From NCBI GenBank assembly GCA_020466095.1, contig CM035806.1:16793224-16857223 (forward strand): a DNA stretch of 64,000 bases, in the 5' to 3' direction. The notes below the pieces were generated by a model. That model did not search any database, was not told the origin of the DNA, and worked only from the letters and a program-made list of their open reading frames with translations. The DNA comes from Chlorops oryzae (Eukaryota > Arthropoda > Insecta > Diptera > Chloropidae). Both the position numbers and the translations under genes were made by a program. This document shows, piece after piece, positions 39,240-49,862 of this stretch (positions are counted from its first letter, which is position 1; every line of letters begins with the position of its first letter).

Positions 39240-42200
39240 TTATTTTCCAGCTGAATCTGTTGGTGAACTCAATCCTGATTTAGCATCGTTCTCGTTTAAG
39301 GCATCGGGGAAACTGGAAACCGATCCCGAACGTGAAGTGGAGACTTTCGTCTAAAATGAGCAGAATTATTAGTCAAAAAGTGAATACGAATGGAGAAGTG
39401 GAAAAATCAAAACGATAAAATAATAATAAACAATAAAGAAGGAAGAAGGAAGGAGGGAATCGTGCCTGAATATATTTGTTTGAGTATGCTGAGTATGATT
39501 ATTTCATATTACTTTATGATTGTCAATTCATGTTTCTTTTATGAAAGATGGAATAACGATAAACTTAGAGCAACTCATGCAACTAACTGTCCGTCCGTGG
39601 TCGGATCTCCTCCGAAACGGCTGAACCAATGAAGTCGAAATTTGGCACACATTAATATATCGGGGTCCGAGTATGTTCCTAAGTAAAAATGGGAGACATC
39701 CGCCCACTGCCACGCCCACAAATAACGATTTTTCGTAACTTCCGAAGTAAAAGGCGTAGAAGCTTCAAATTCGCAACATAGGTTCACCAAGGCGAATGAA
39801 AGGTGTAGGGAAATAATTTATGTGGCCCTCCCACTGCCACGCCCACAACAAGAGAAGCAAAACATAGTGCGCTCATAAATGTCGGGACGCTGGGTATTTC
39901 AAAGTCGGGCTTGACCGACTTTAGCTTTCTTACTTGTTTTAAATTGAATTTAAACAAACCGAAGTTTTTGCAGACCTGGCTTTAGAGTATTTCATTTTTC
40001 TCTCTTGATGCATTAACAGTGAATTTTGTAAGGAAAAAAATGTTGAAAAAATGTTAGTATACCTAATACCATTTGGCCGTAGACATGTGCAGATGATCTG
40101 TCATATTTGGGTTGGAAGAGGGAAGATTGTTCCGTAAAAAGCAATAAACGATAATATTTTTCAAATTAGCGAGTATAACTTATTTCCATTTCAGTTGATT
40201 CTGTTGTTTTTTTTTTTTTTTTTTTTTTAAAGAGAGAGCTTAAATGACATGTTCTTCCCACTTCTACCCCCAAATACGCGCAAGCAAATAATACTTTGAA
40301 AAATAAAAATGTAATAATAAGCTTTCAAAATAGTTGAAAATAGTTACCGCATGAGATTGGCACAAAAAATTGTTGTGTTCATAGCTTACTTTAACGTTCT
40401 CATAGGCCGAGCCCACCTTCTCTTCGATGGAACGCATTGAATCGGAATTTTTCATTTGCGAAAATTTCGATGAAATTCCGCTCGTAATGCTACCGAAGAC
40501 AGAAGAAGTCTTTTCAGCGGTAGATTTTATCACTGATTCAGTACGTTGAAATCTGCAAATAAAATGGAAAGAGTATAAATCGACTTGCGTTCAAAATAAT
40601 AAATATTATTATGAATTATTCCGGGTGACATTTGTACAATCAAATAGCCAACAATAATATTTTTGCTCAAATAATGTACAATTAGTTGTAAAATGTACAA
40701 TAAGTTGTTATCTTAATGAAATGGTTAATTGTTCGAAAAGGAAAAAATATATAATTACATAGTTAAAAATATATGTATATACAGAATGAATTGCAGCACC
40801 TCCATGCACTATTTTACGCACATTTTTATATTACGTGCGATCGGCTTCTGTTAGTAAAACATAGCCAAAATATGTTAGTATGTATTGCTAAAAATTATGA
40901 AATTCACTCCCATTGAATTTACTTACATTGGGGCATCGTGTACGGCTTTAGTCAAATTGCCCACGCCTTGCTCAACTGATTGATAACTTAAAATTCAAAT
41001 AAAAATATATTTCGTAAATAAAAAAAATTCAAAAATTTCAACAACAACAACAAAATTAAACCAAAAATGCGATGATGTATCGTGCTATAAAAGACTATTG
41101 TTGAATTATCGAAAGCGGTTTCGTTGCACATGAGTAGGGTTCGGAAAACAAATGTCCTAAAAATGACGTAAAATAACGAAATATGCGTTAAAGCAATTGA
41201 ATAAATGCTGGTAAAATCTTTAGGCTCATTCCTGACATTTTTATCGTTTTTAAGGGCATGGTATGGTTTTAAAAAATTTTTGGGTTGTTTTTTTTATTTT
41301 TATTTTTTTTCTGAATGTACAACATTTCAAGAGTATTGTGTAAAAATTCCAAGTAAATCGTACTAAAACTAAAGGAGATACAGCGATTCAAGTGAGTGGA
41401 CCTTAGTGTAAAAAGTGTAGAAAAAAAAATTTCAAATCGATTTTGTGGAAAACGACTTTTTTGAAGTCCGTGAACACGATGCTGCAAAATCTACTTGACC
41501 GATCGTTTTAAAATTTTTTTCAATTATTATACACATAAATCAACAGGTATCGCCGTGGCCCTTTTATTTTTTTTTTATTTTTTTTCCTATTTTAAAATAA
41601 TAAAGTAACCTCAATTTTTAAGCGAAAATCGCGTTTTTGACTTCAAAACGCTACCAAAAAAAAAAAAAAAAATTATTAAAAAAAATAGGGCCACGGCGAT
41701 ACCTCGGGATACAAATTACCTTTTAAAAACATGTTTCCTTTTTTTTTCAGATGAACCGCTAACCTCTAATCATGTTCACGGCAAACCAACTTTTTTTCGA
41801 GGAGCCTCCGGAGAATCGATACCACGTATTTATCTATCGATAATTTCAATTTTTTTTTTTCCCAAATACACTTAATAAGCATAACTACAACATGTATTAT
41901 GAAGAAAATAAACCAACTTATTCATGTCTCCAAAAAAAAATCATGAAAACATGCCTTTTTTTCGGGTTTAAAACCATACCATGCCCTTAACGGAATTTTT
42001 GTAATTTTTAGGGTATTTTTTCTGAGCCCTACTCATGTGTTGTTCACGATCTCTACATTTTCCATAATTTTAGATTTTATTAAGAATCTTGACGTTTCAA
42101 CTTCAGGAGAATTGATATTAAAAACTTTGATTTTAATTTCCTCATCACGTGTATTAAAAAAGAGGAATTCGACCAAAAAAAACAAAAAATAATGTATATT

Positions 42201-43849
42201 AGGCCCCATCTACACGATGCAAGTTTTCACTTGGCAAGTCACTTCTGCAAGTACTTGGCAAGCAGATTGCATCGTGTAGAATGCTTGCAAGGACTTGCGG
42301 CAGGTTTTTCAAGACTTCCATGCAAGAACTTGCCTAAAGAAAATTCGGATCGTGTAGAAATACAATCTTCCAATTTGCTAGAAGTTTTTTTCTTTTTACT
42401 TGCATGCTTACAAACTGTCAGGTTCAAGATACTCAAAAAAGTAGCGAGTGCGATGTTTCAATATTTAATTTTTCTAAATGGCACATTTCAAAATTAAATT
42501 TTTCGAAATTTTTTTTATCAAAAAGATATTTTTTTTTTTTATAAAACAATGAAGTGCCATCAGGTAAAGCATTTAATTTAGCCGGTTTTTAAGAAAATGC
42601 ATCATTTGAAATATTATTAAAATAATTTGGGAATTTTGCCTTTAAAAAGAATGCGTTTAATTTTTCCTTTTTTTTGTTTTTTTTCTATTTTTTTTTTTTC
42701 CAAAATACGCTCTTGAATTTTTTTTTTTTTTTTTCATTTTGTAAATATTTGGTTTAATATGCCTTTTTGGTTTTACCCTTTGTAGGTTTTCATTAAAACA
42801 AATTAGGGTTTTTGTTTTTCTAAAAAAAAACGGAAATTTTCGTTTTTTTTTTTTCTAAAATAATTCTTAAATGATAAATGTAAATTTTTTATTTTTTTTT
42901 TTATATAATTTTTCTATTATCTTGCACAAAATGAGCTCCGCTGCTAGAACTTTGCTTTATTTTTTTTATTTTTTTTTATTCGATTTTTGCTATTTTAGGT
43001 TAAAATATGATTTTTTATACCAACTGTCAAACTTGCGGCAAGAACTTCTACTTGAATGTAAAAACCTTCAAGCTGGCAAGCTACATGTTCTAAAAAAAAA
43101 ATTGCTTCTGAAAAGCAACTTTTAGTAACGCCGTGTGGCTATGTAACCAAGCACTTGCGTGCAAGTCATCTTTAGATTACTTTCAGCCAAGCTGCAAGCT
43201 AAAATTTACTAGCATCGTGTGGATTGGTCACGCAAGTTCTTGCACACAAGTACTAAAACTTGCCAAGCGAAAACTTGCATCGTGTAGATGGGGCCTTAGA
43301 AAACGCAGCCTTTGGCAGGGCATTGTGAAATCACAAATTAATTGTTGATAAATTATAACAAAACAATAGCAATAAATATAAAAATAAAAATAGCGATGTA
43401 AGATTGTCAGAAAATCGTTATCGATTTATGATAAAGATGTGATTTGAATTTCAAATCGCAATTCTATCTAAATGAGTGCATGACCTTCATCTTTATGTAG
43501 GTACTTACACCGAGCTCTCTTTAACGTTCTTTAATCCCTGATTCATGTCATCTGTAATTTCCTTCCAGACCGTAATTCCAAGCTTACGCTTCAAATCCGA
43601 AGCATGACGTGTCTTCGAAGTTAAAACCGTACGTAAAGTATTGATTTCCTCTTCTACGCGAGCGAGTTCCTTCAATAATACACGTTCGATGATAAATAGA
43701 AACCTTCGAAATAAAAGATTTTTCCGCAATTAACTCACTTGACTCCATTCTGCTCTTTGTTTCTCTTGCTCTTCAGTTGTGAGAGCTGCAAACTCTGCGG
43801 CGATATCAGCAGAAGCAACGGATGCTGCCGGAGATGAAGCTTCAGACAT
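39240..43849 (-). CDS. CG5174: TPD52-family (tumor protein D52-like) coiled-coil protein
   Basis: There are five coding exons: 43849-43739, 43669-43509, 40986-40927, 40552-40390 and 39350-39240. Phases agree and the product is 201 residues. An acidic Ala/Ser-rich start (MSEASSPAASVASADIAAEF) precedes the conserved coiled coil (ELARVEEEINTLRTVLTSK, then DLKRKLGITVWKEI). TPD52 blocks follow (VYQSVEQGVGNLTKAVHDAP, RTESVIKSTAEKTSSVFGSI, RSIEEKVGSAYENVK) and a Ser-rich tail. Family members form homo- and heterodimers through the coiled coil and are linked to membrane trafficking and lipid storage. The small exons suggest alternative splicing, as is common in this family. Intron 2 (40987-43508) carries two MITEs. 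The acceptor at 43669 has a poor pyrimidine tract. Confidence 0.92.
39580..39942. mobile_element. Family C repeat, diverged copy 2 in TPD52-like intron 4
   Basis: This stretch contains 'GTCCGTCCGTGG', 'TGCCACGCCCACA' twice (the reverse complement of TGGGCGTGGCA), and ends 'TTTCTTACTTGTTTT' like the copy in MIPEP intron 4. Similarity to that copy is patchy, so it may be a related subfamily. Confidence 0.55.
41254..41986. mobile_element. 733-bp element with TTAA duplication (piggyBac-like, non-autonomous)
   Basis: The inverted ends GGGCATGGTATGGTTTTAAA face their reverse complement. TTAA flanks both (41250-41253 and 41987-41990), the hallmark target of piggyBac-type elements. A second inverted pair around 'GGCCACGGCGATACC' lies inside (about 41545-41560 versus 41690-41705). 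No transposase is seen. It lies in intron 2 of the TPD52-like gene, with a TATCGATA inside at 41835. Confidence 0.75.
42202..43295. mobile_element. 1.09-kb Harbinger-like element with TTA duplication and ACTTGC subterminal repeats
   Basis: The inverted ends GGCCCCATCTACACGATGCA, continuing AGTTTTC, match at both sides. TTA flanks each (42199-42201 and 43296-43298). Within about 200 bp of each end, ACTTGC/GCAAGT-type hexamers and 'CGTGTAGA' recur in both orientations. The core is extremely T-rich and non-coding. It lies in intron 2 of the TPD52-like gene. Confidence 0.82.
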
Positions 43850-44945
43850 TTTCGAGTTATCTGCAAATTAAAAAAAAAAGCAAAAAAAAAAAACAATAGT
43901 TAAAACCATGAAACCGAAGCTATGAGGAGAATTATCTTGTTCTAGCCAAGAATAAAAAGAACAAAATAACTTTTTCAAATTTCAATACAACGTAACTATC
44001 AATTAAAAAACGCTAATTTTACTTTCAGTACAACAAAACGAAACGAAACAAAACGAAAACGAAAACGAATCGAGAGAAAAGTCAAAATCAAAATCACAAA
44101 ACCGCAAAAATCAAAGATATTTTCGTCATAAATACCTCCTTGAAAGGTTATTTCCTCGAAAACTCTATCATAAGCTAAAAATTTTCATTTGTCGTCAGTT
44201 GAAGTTTTTTTTTTTTTTTTTTAACAAAATCTTTTAAAATGAATTTTTATACTTACAAACTTAATTCCACAACAAATTTTCGAGCGTTGCGAGTGAATAA
44301 AGAAGAAGAAAGGAAAAAAATTTTACAATTTTTAGAATAATTTTTTTTTTTTTTTTTATTTCTTTGTAATCAATCAGACGAAAAATGAGAAACTTTGAAA
44401 AATGATAAATCGAATTTGTTTTTTGTTTTAATCCAGGAATTCATTGAGCATTGCTTTCAAGCATTTCATATAAATATTTATGTGTAAGAGATACGAACAA
44501 TTTATTGAAGAAAGCCTCTTTTTACGGATTTTCAAAATATTTATAAAGTAATTATAATAAACTCTATGTGGATTTTTTTTTCTTCATATTTTCTATCGAT
44601 GAGTTACATTATAAAGGGTGTCCCAAAAAACTTTGTGCATTATTTAAACACGCGCTAGGTTTTATTAATCTAAGTACTTATTGCTTTTACACCCCTTGCC
44701 TATGTGGTATCTCGTTTGGGAGATTGTAGCTTAAAAATTTCAAAAAAATTTAAAAAGTTGAACTGAAAGCGTTTTGGAATGTTTTTTAGTATTTTTTTTT
44801 TTTTCTTTAACTATTTTCTTAATTAAGCACAACAGACACAATAAAAATGAGAAAAACACAAAAAATGAGGAAAATATGTACATAGGTACTTTGTGAAAGG
44901 CAGTTTGGCGTGTTGGACTCCAACATTGGTTTACGCTTAATTTAC
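43850..44945. other. Upstream flank or intron of the TPD52-like gene
   Basis: AT-rich sequence with many homopolymers and a run of GAAAC/GAAAA repeats near 44035-44065. A lone 'GGGTGTCCCAAAAAACTTTG' block near 44616 resembles a transposon end, but I find no partner. No other feature is recognised. Confidence 0.5.
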
Positions 44946-45313
44946 CTTTGTTGCTCAATACCGTTGATCTGGGTTTTTCAGATGATGAACCGATGTTTAG
45001 GAACTTTTTGTAATTATCACTACTCGAAATCTTAGCAAAATAAGGCTTAGAGAAATCAATGAAGGTGACTTTAACGTCACGGAGAGTTCGTTTTGTAAAG
45101 AACTTCAAACGAAAACGTTTCGCTAATGATGTCGAAGCCGTTTGATTGGCCAATTGTGAAGCAATGAACTCCGTTTCAATCGAATGCAATTCCAATGTGT
45201 TGGCATAATCGTAGTCCACATCATAGAAGATATCATCTAGGGTTAATCTGCGTAAATATTGCTCCGTTTCAGCGTCATCCAAGAGCGCACGATGATCGTA
45301 GATCTCATCGTAG

Positions 45314-45344
<31 letters not shown>

Positions 45345-45492
45345 AGTCGTTTATTTGATCTAAAGAGGGTGTCTGTATGTCATCCAATTTTGGCAAGTAT
45401 GGATCCTCAATAAACTCCAGGCTCAATGGTTCGTCGGTTGGAGTATTAGTTATTGTGGTCATTGCCGTCGTCGGCGTAATGGTTTCAGTCAT
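44946..45492 (-). CDS. Candidate alternative first coding exon (acidic) of the TPD52-like gene, or a separate gene
   Basis: The open frame begins at an ATG in a good context (AAAAATGACTG). It runs about 182 residues to a consensus donor (AAAG|GTAAAT at 44946). The protein is acidic, with Thr-rich opening residues, the block LSLEFIEDPYLPKLDDIQTP, a run of about ten Asp, and DLDDIFYDVDYDYANTLEL-like and KRFRLKFFTKRTL stretches. I do not recognise a domain. It lies 1.1 kb upstream of the TPD52-like start on the same strand, and long N-terminal isoforms of fly CG5174 would explain it. The donor is phase 1, whereas the first shared coiled-coil exon is entered in phase 0, so an extra exon or another donor would be needed. 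The Asp run is a GAT microsatellite. Confidence 0.5.
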
Positions 45493-46174
45493 TTTTTTTT
45501 TTTTATTTGTCGTGAGTGCTTTGATTTGGATTATGATCAATGTTGTTGGTTAAGCTGTGCTGCTGCGTGTGCGCTGTGGTTGATTGGATTTGGATTTGGA
45601 TTTGGTGCACAAATTCGGCTCACATAAGAAATCACATGAAACGGTAAAGCTAACGCCAAATCCAGCTTTCTCGCATCATTATTACCGAATTGGGAGCAAC
45701 ATTATTTTAAAAGAACGCGTTCCTTGAGCTTCATCGCATCGAATTGCAATTGAAATTTCGCATATATTCCATTAAAAAAAAAATGCACTTAGCTTCACAA
45801 ACGAACGAAGCGAAAACGAACATTTGATCGTTGAAATAACATTTCTATACTCCAAGCACTCCGAACCAGGTTTTGAAAGTTACTAACCAACAATAAACAG
45901 CAGACTCAGCTCAATCGAAGGAACAATATCAGCAGTAGAAAAATGAGCGATTCGTGTCAGTGAGAATGTGGTACGCTTTGAAGCGTTTCAAAAGCGTTGG
46001 ACAGCCAGTATTAATCAACATAAAACAACAAAAAAAAAAAAAAAACTAGCGCCGCGAACTGCTTCAGCTCTGTTACCTAAGCATCGTGATTCTTGGAGCC
46101 GTTTTTATTGTACCCGAACGTATATTGCGTTTGTGCGTACGTGTTTGGAACACCCATGGCTACTCGAGACAGAC

Positions 46175-46431
46175 CATATCGCACACCCTCTTCTAAAGTG
46201 ACACAACTCAAAAATCGTCAATTTTGAGTTAACATATGGAACTTGGTCATAGTTCATCTCTCTATCTGCACGAAAAATTCTATTCCGTTTTGGCTATTAT
46301 AAAAAGCTGAAATACCCCGTCAATGACTTTCTTCTTGCCTTGATTGACACTGCGAGGCATTTTGTTTTTTGCGTTTTCTGAAAAATGAGAAATTTTGAGT
46401 TGTGTCACCTTAGAAGAGGGGGTGCGATATG
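46175..46431. mobile_element. 257-bp MITE, family D copy 1
   Basis: The inverted ends CATATCGCACACCC, followed by 'TCTTCTAA.GTGACACAACTC', match over about 40 bp at each side. The middle contains 'TTCTATTCCRTTT' and 'GATTGACACTGCGA' blocks also found in the copy at about 49863-50151. Confidence 0.78.
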
Positions 46432-46440
46432 TACATATAA

Positions 46441-46876
46441 ATAATTTATTGAAATGATCCGCGTCAGCGTCAGGTATTAGTGGTACTCATGCAGCTTCGC
46501 AAATTATGGGAAATGAGAAATTTCTCACACAACTGTCAAAATTCATATGAAAATTTACGATGGGAAAATATTGCGAAGGCATTTGCGAAGCTGCATGAGT
46601 ACCACTATTATTTCAATGAAATTTCAAGTTCGAACATATATTGAGGCCTCGGAATGAATTTACCGAAACTTGATGAAGTGAGCATGGTTATGGGCGTGGC
46701 AAAAGAGAGATTTTCGGAACCGGTCTCTTAAAAACATACATATTTCATAAGGTAAAGCAACAGAGGTCAGTATATGGGCATGGTCTTGTGGCCTGTTTTA
46801 TAAAAATATATGTAAGTAGTCGGGTAATGTATTGTCTTGTTCGCTTGACTACTACAACACCCTTACTTGCTTCATT
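46441..46876. mobile_element. Family C repeat, copy 3, interrupted by a foldback
   Basis: It starts 'GAAATGATCCGCGTCA', as in the MIPEP-intron copy ('GAAATGATCAGCGTCA'). It contains 'GGGCGTGGCAAAAG' and ends 'ACAACACCCTTACTTGCTT'. A 130-bp hairpin (46478-46607) is inserted near its left part. Confidence 0.65.
46478..46607. mobile_element. 130-bp foldback nested in family C copy 3
   Basis: The ends TAGTGGTACTCATGCAGCTT, continuing CGCAAAT, form a near-perfect 27-bp inverted repeat. An inner ATGGGAAA/AATTTCTC region separates them. It interrupts sequence shared with the other family C copies. No clear duplication is visible. Confidence 0.75.
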
Positions 46877-46921
46877 TTAAATTTGAGTTGGCCAATAAGC
46901 TAAATACGGCCGCGATTGTTG

Positions 46922-47487
46922 TTAGCTTAGGAGAAAGCTCAACACATGGTAGAAGCGACGTGTTTTCTGAGCGAATGTTTCGGAGTGTTTTGAACTTCGA
47001 AACTGGTTTTCATACACTTCAAGTGTAGCCAGCGATATTTTTCCTGCACTGAGAAATATTTTGACATCGTTTTGAACATTTTCTATTTGTTTTCGCATAA
47101 GGCGATCCAAGTTCTGGAGTCGGTTTCATTCGATTGAAAAAAAATAGAAGAAAAAAAAAAAAAAAAATTCAAAGAAATAGGAAATATAGACAGGGTTATA
47201 TGCACATATCATTTGACTTCTCTCTTCAAATTATCTTCAATACAATAAAATAGCATAAATAAATAAATAATGTCTTTGGTGCTTTGTATTTTCTATGAGA
47301 ATTTTATACCACATCTTATATCTTTGCAGACCAACGCATTGCTTTGGACAAATTGCTGCGACATTTTTTCATATTTTAATTCTAAATCTACCTTTGATAT
47401 CGTAAGGGTTTTTCTTGTTTCAATCTCTATTTGTTCTGAAGAAGCGCTGATATGATTCGATTTTTTTTTGAGTAAAGAAATCGCCAT
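46922..47487 (-). CDS. Possible two-exon small coiled-coil protein, unknown family
   Basis: The first open frame starts at an ATG in a strong context (GAAAATGGCG) at 47487. It reads MAISLLKKKSNHISASSEQI, then helical sequence (KVDLELKYEKMSQQFVQ). A second open frame, entered after an AG at 47114, begins NLDRLMRKQIENVQNDVKIF and ends at a stop at 46922. Both are rich in Lys, Glu, Gln and Leu, consistent with one coiled-coil protein of roughly 115-125 residues. The donor between them is uncertain: GTCTGC about 150 bp into exon 1 gives phase 0 but is weak. I do not recognise the family. It could be part of an unseen larger gene. Confidence 0.4.
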
Positions 47488-48045
47488 TTTCTTTAATTAA
47501 ATTTTTTTTCTATCAAGAAATATTATCAGTTAAGCGATTTAAAACGGTTCAAAAATCAGAATTGTAGTAAACGGAAACGTTCTGCTTAATAGGTATAACA
47601 AAAGATAACAAAATCGAAACATACAAGTTCTAATAGGCCGGATACATAGACAGAGGAATTACAACAAAGAAAATATGAAGATATTTATGTAAACGAAAAA
47701 AGTTTCTAGTGTCATATACAAACCTATGATGTCTAAACAAATCCTATCAATCGGAGTTTTGATAAAGACAATGACGCATATATGAATATTGATTGTGTTT
47801 GTTGTAACACAAAAAGCCAACTGAACGATTGCCTATCTCAAAGTTAATCCATATGTATTTGTATATATGTACCCTGCAGTAATTCAAACTACTCTCTAAC
47901 TACTCCCCAACTAGTCACAAAAATACCAGGACTACTGCCTCTTAATTTGCCAACCAATGCTTTGAACTGTCTTTTTTAACGTTGAGCTGTCATTGGAAAA
48001 TAACTAGTCACAGTTTTTGCTCATATGAACTAGACCTAGTATATG

Positions 48046-48495
48046 GGCAAAATTCTTTTTAATCCTTAATTCTGTCCTGTCAATGAATCATTTCTGAAGA
48101 GAAACCGAATTAATAAATTAAATTAGTTTGTAACAAAAAATTTATGAATAACGAATAAAATACTCTAGTTCCAATTGAAAAAAATCAATTATTACTCAAA
48201 CTCAAAATTTTTTTCCTTCGCAAACTTCGACGGTAACATTGTTGTTTATTCATTGTCTTGTCTTGCAAATCAAGACACAATGTTGACTGAATTTGCGAGT
48301 CAACAACAGCTCATGGAAGTTTGGTAATATGATTTTTTTGCAATTGGACTAGAGTAATTTTATTTCGTTATTAATAATATTTAAATTTGAGAATAAAATT
48401 TAAATTTAGTTATTAATTTGATTTGCTCTATTCACGAACAACTGAATTTCGTTCAACTAGCGAAAAATTAGGCAATTAAAAAGAATATTTGAGCC
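48046..48495. mobile_element. ~450-bp foldback MITE, family A copy 2 (diverged)
   Basis: It shares with 4532-4973 the end 'AAATTCTTTTTAAT', the 'ATAAAATACTCTAG' block, 'CGGTAACATTGTTGT', 'AATTTGCGAGT' and the right end 'AAAAAGAAT'. The arms are more diverged than in copy 1. Confidence 0.72.
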
Positions 48496-48654
48496 GTCAT
48501 ATACAGTTGGGTCAATTTTTGGTCAATTTGTTTTTTTTTTGCACATTTTATGAAAAAAAAAAATAATTATTTTCTCCTCTTTGTTTTGAATTTTTTTTCT
48601 CTTATGTTTTTTTTTTAAATCTTTTCTTTTTCACTACTTTTTTAATTTTCTCGC

Positions 48655-48722
48655 CTTGACCGAGCCTCGAACCGCTGATCTCTGGGTTGGTAAGTCAGCG
48701 TCTTAAACCATTACGCTAAACA
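48655..48722 (-). repeat. tRNA-like block (SINE head)
   Basis: Read on the minus strand it has an A-box-like TTTAGCGTAATGGTTTAAGA and, at the usual distance, a B-box-like GGTTCGAGGCTC. An A-rich tail follows at lower coordinates. This is the layout of a tRNA-derived SINE. It lacks the paired acceptor stem expected of a functional tRNA. Confidence 0.6.
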
Positions 48723-48974
48723 AGCAAATTTAATGTATTGATCAAAACGCTCATTTGAGTTTTTGGTTGCTGAATTTTTGTGGAACGCACGAGTAGAATT
48801 TTTACTACAAAAATTTTTTAATTGAAAAATACATATTAAAAAAAAAAGATATAATAGAAAAAAAAAAATACTTAAAAATTTAGCGAAACATTTTTTTATT
48901 TCAAAATTAACTATTAAATAAAATAAATTAAAATATAAACATAAAAAAAAAAACTTCGTAATAAAAAAAAATTA

Positions 48975-49052
48975 TTCTCACCCGAGCCAGGGATCGAACC
49001 CCAACCACGAGGTCGCTGAGCGATAGTCTTAACCAGTCCAGCTAACTACCTT
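48975..49052 (-). repeat. Second tRNA-like block (SINE head)
   Basis: On the minus strand, CTGGTTAAGACTATCGCTCA is followed by GTTGGGGTTCGATCCCTGGC, which has a good B box (GGTTCGATCC). An A-rich tail follows. The orientation is the same as the block 320 bp away, and the two are clearly different in sequence. Confidence 0.6.
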
Positions 49053-49862
49053 TCGGTGGTTGCAACGATCAGAATGCGAACTTAAAGCAGACAATAACAA
49101 TTTCTTTTCTACTTCGCAATCGAAGCACAAAGCGAAAGGAAATCCTGAAACTCACCCCCGATATCTCCGTAGATACATAAAATACTGTACATTTTGACTA
49201 GTCATATTTCGAGTAACCTCAGAGTACTCCTGTTTGGCAAATTGACTCTTCATTACTGCAGGGAATTTCTTTTTACTTCAAAAGCAAGCGAAAAAACCTG
49301 CTCACGTAATCTCGTAATACATATAAACGTACATTTTGACTTCTTTTCGATAAAATATCTGTTTGGCAAATTGTATTATTCACTCTAATTCGCAATGATA
49401 AAAGCGAAAATCATATGAACGTTACGCCTCCTTCGTATATTTCCAATCCAATAAAATTAATCTTGCAGTCATAATTTTGCGTAACTATATTATTTTTTTT
49501 TACTTCGAAATTAATTTAAAACTGAGGGGTAAAGCTAATTGCTATTGAACACCATCCACATAAATATCTGTAACCAATAAACATCAGCTAATACGAAATT
49601 GCAAAGAAATGCATCGCACATTAACATTGTAAAAATAACTTTTTGTTTCAATGCGATTTTTTGCTTGTTTTATTTGCAATAACAAATAGAAATGAGGACG
49701 AAAGCACTGGCTGTTGAAATCAAAGTCGGCTGTCGTCGAAAGACTGTCAATACTAAATTGAAAATTGGAGCTTAACTCTTGCTAAACAAAACTGCTTGAA
49801 TCTGTTATATTAGCAAATAATGTTAGAAATGGATTTCCACTTATATTGTAATACGTATCTTC

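Larger units (their letters stand above)
45493..46921. other. Intergenic, repeats only
   Basis: I recognise no gene here. The stretch holds a (TTTGGA)n-like run near 45586-45605, a MITE (46175-46431) and a family C copy (46441-46876) with a nested foldback (46478-46607). Confidence 0.5.

Noticed and set aside
44612..44640. GGGTGTCCCAAAAAACTTTG block as a mariner-type end
   Set aside because: No inverted partner found nearby and only the first few bases resemble the 36598 element.
48655..49052. Functional tRNA genes
   Set aside because: The A and B boxes are present, but I could not pair a proper acceptor stem, and each has an A-rich tail; SINE heads fit better.
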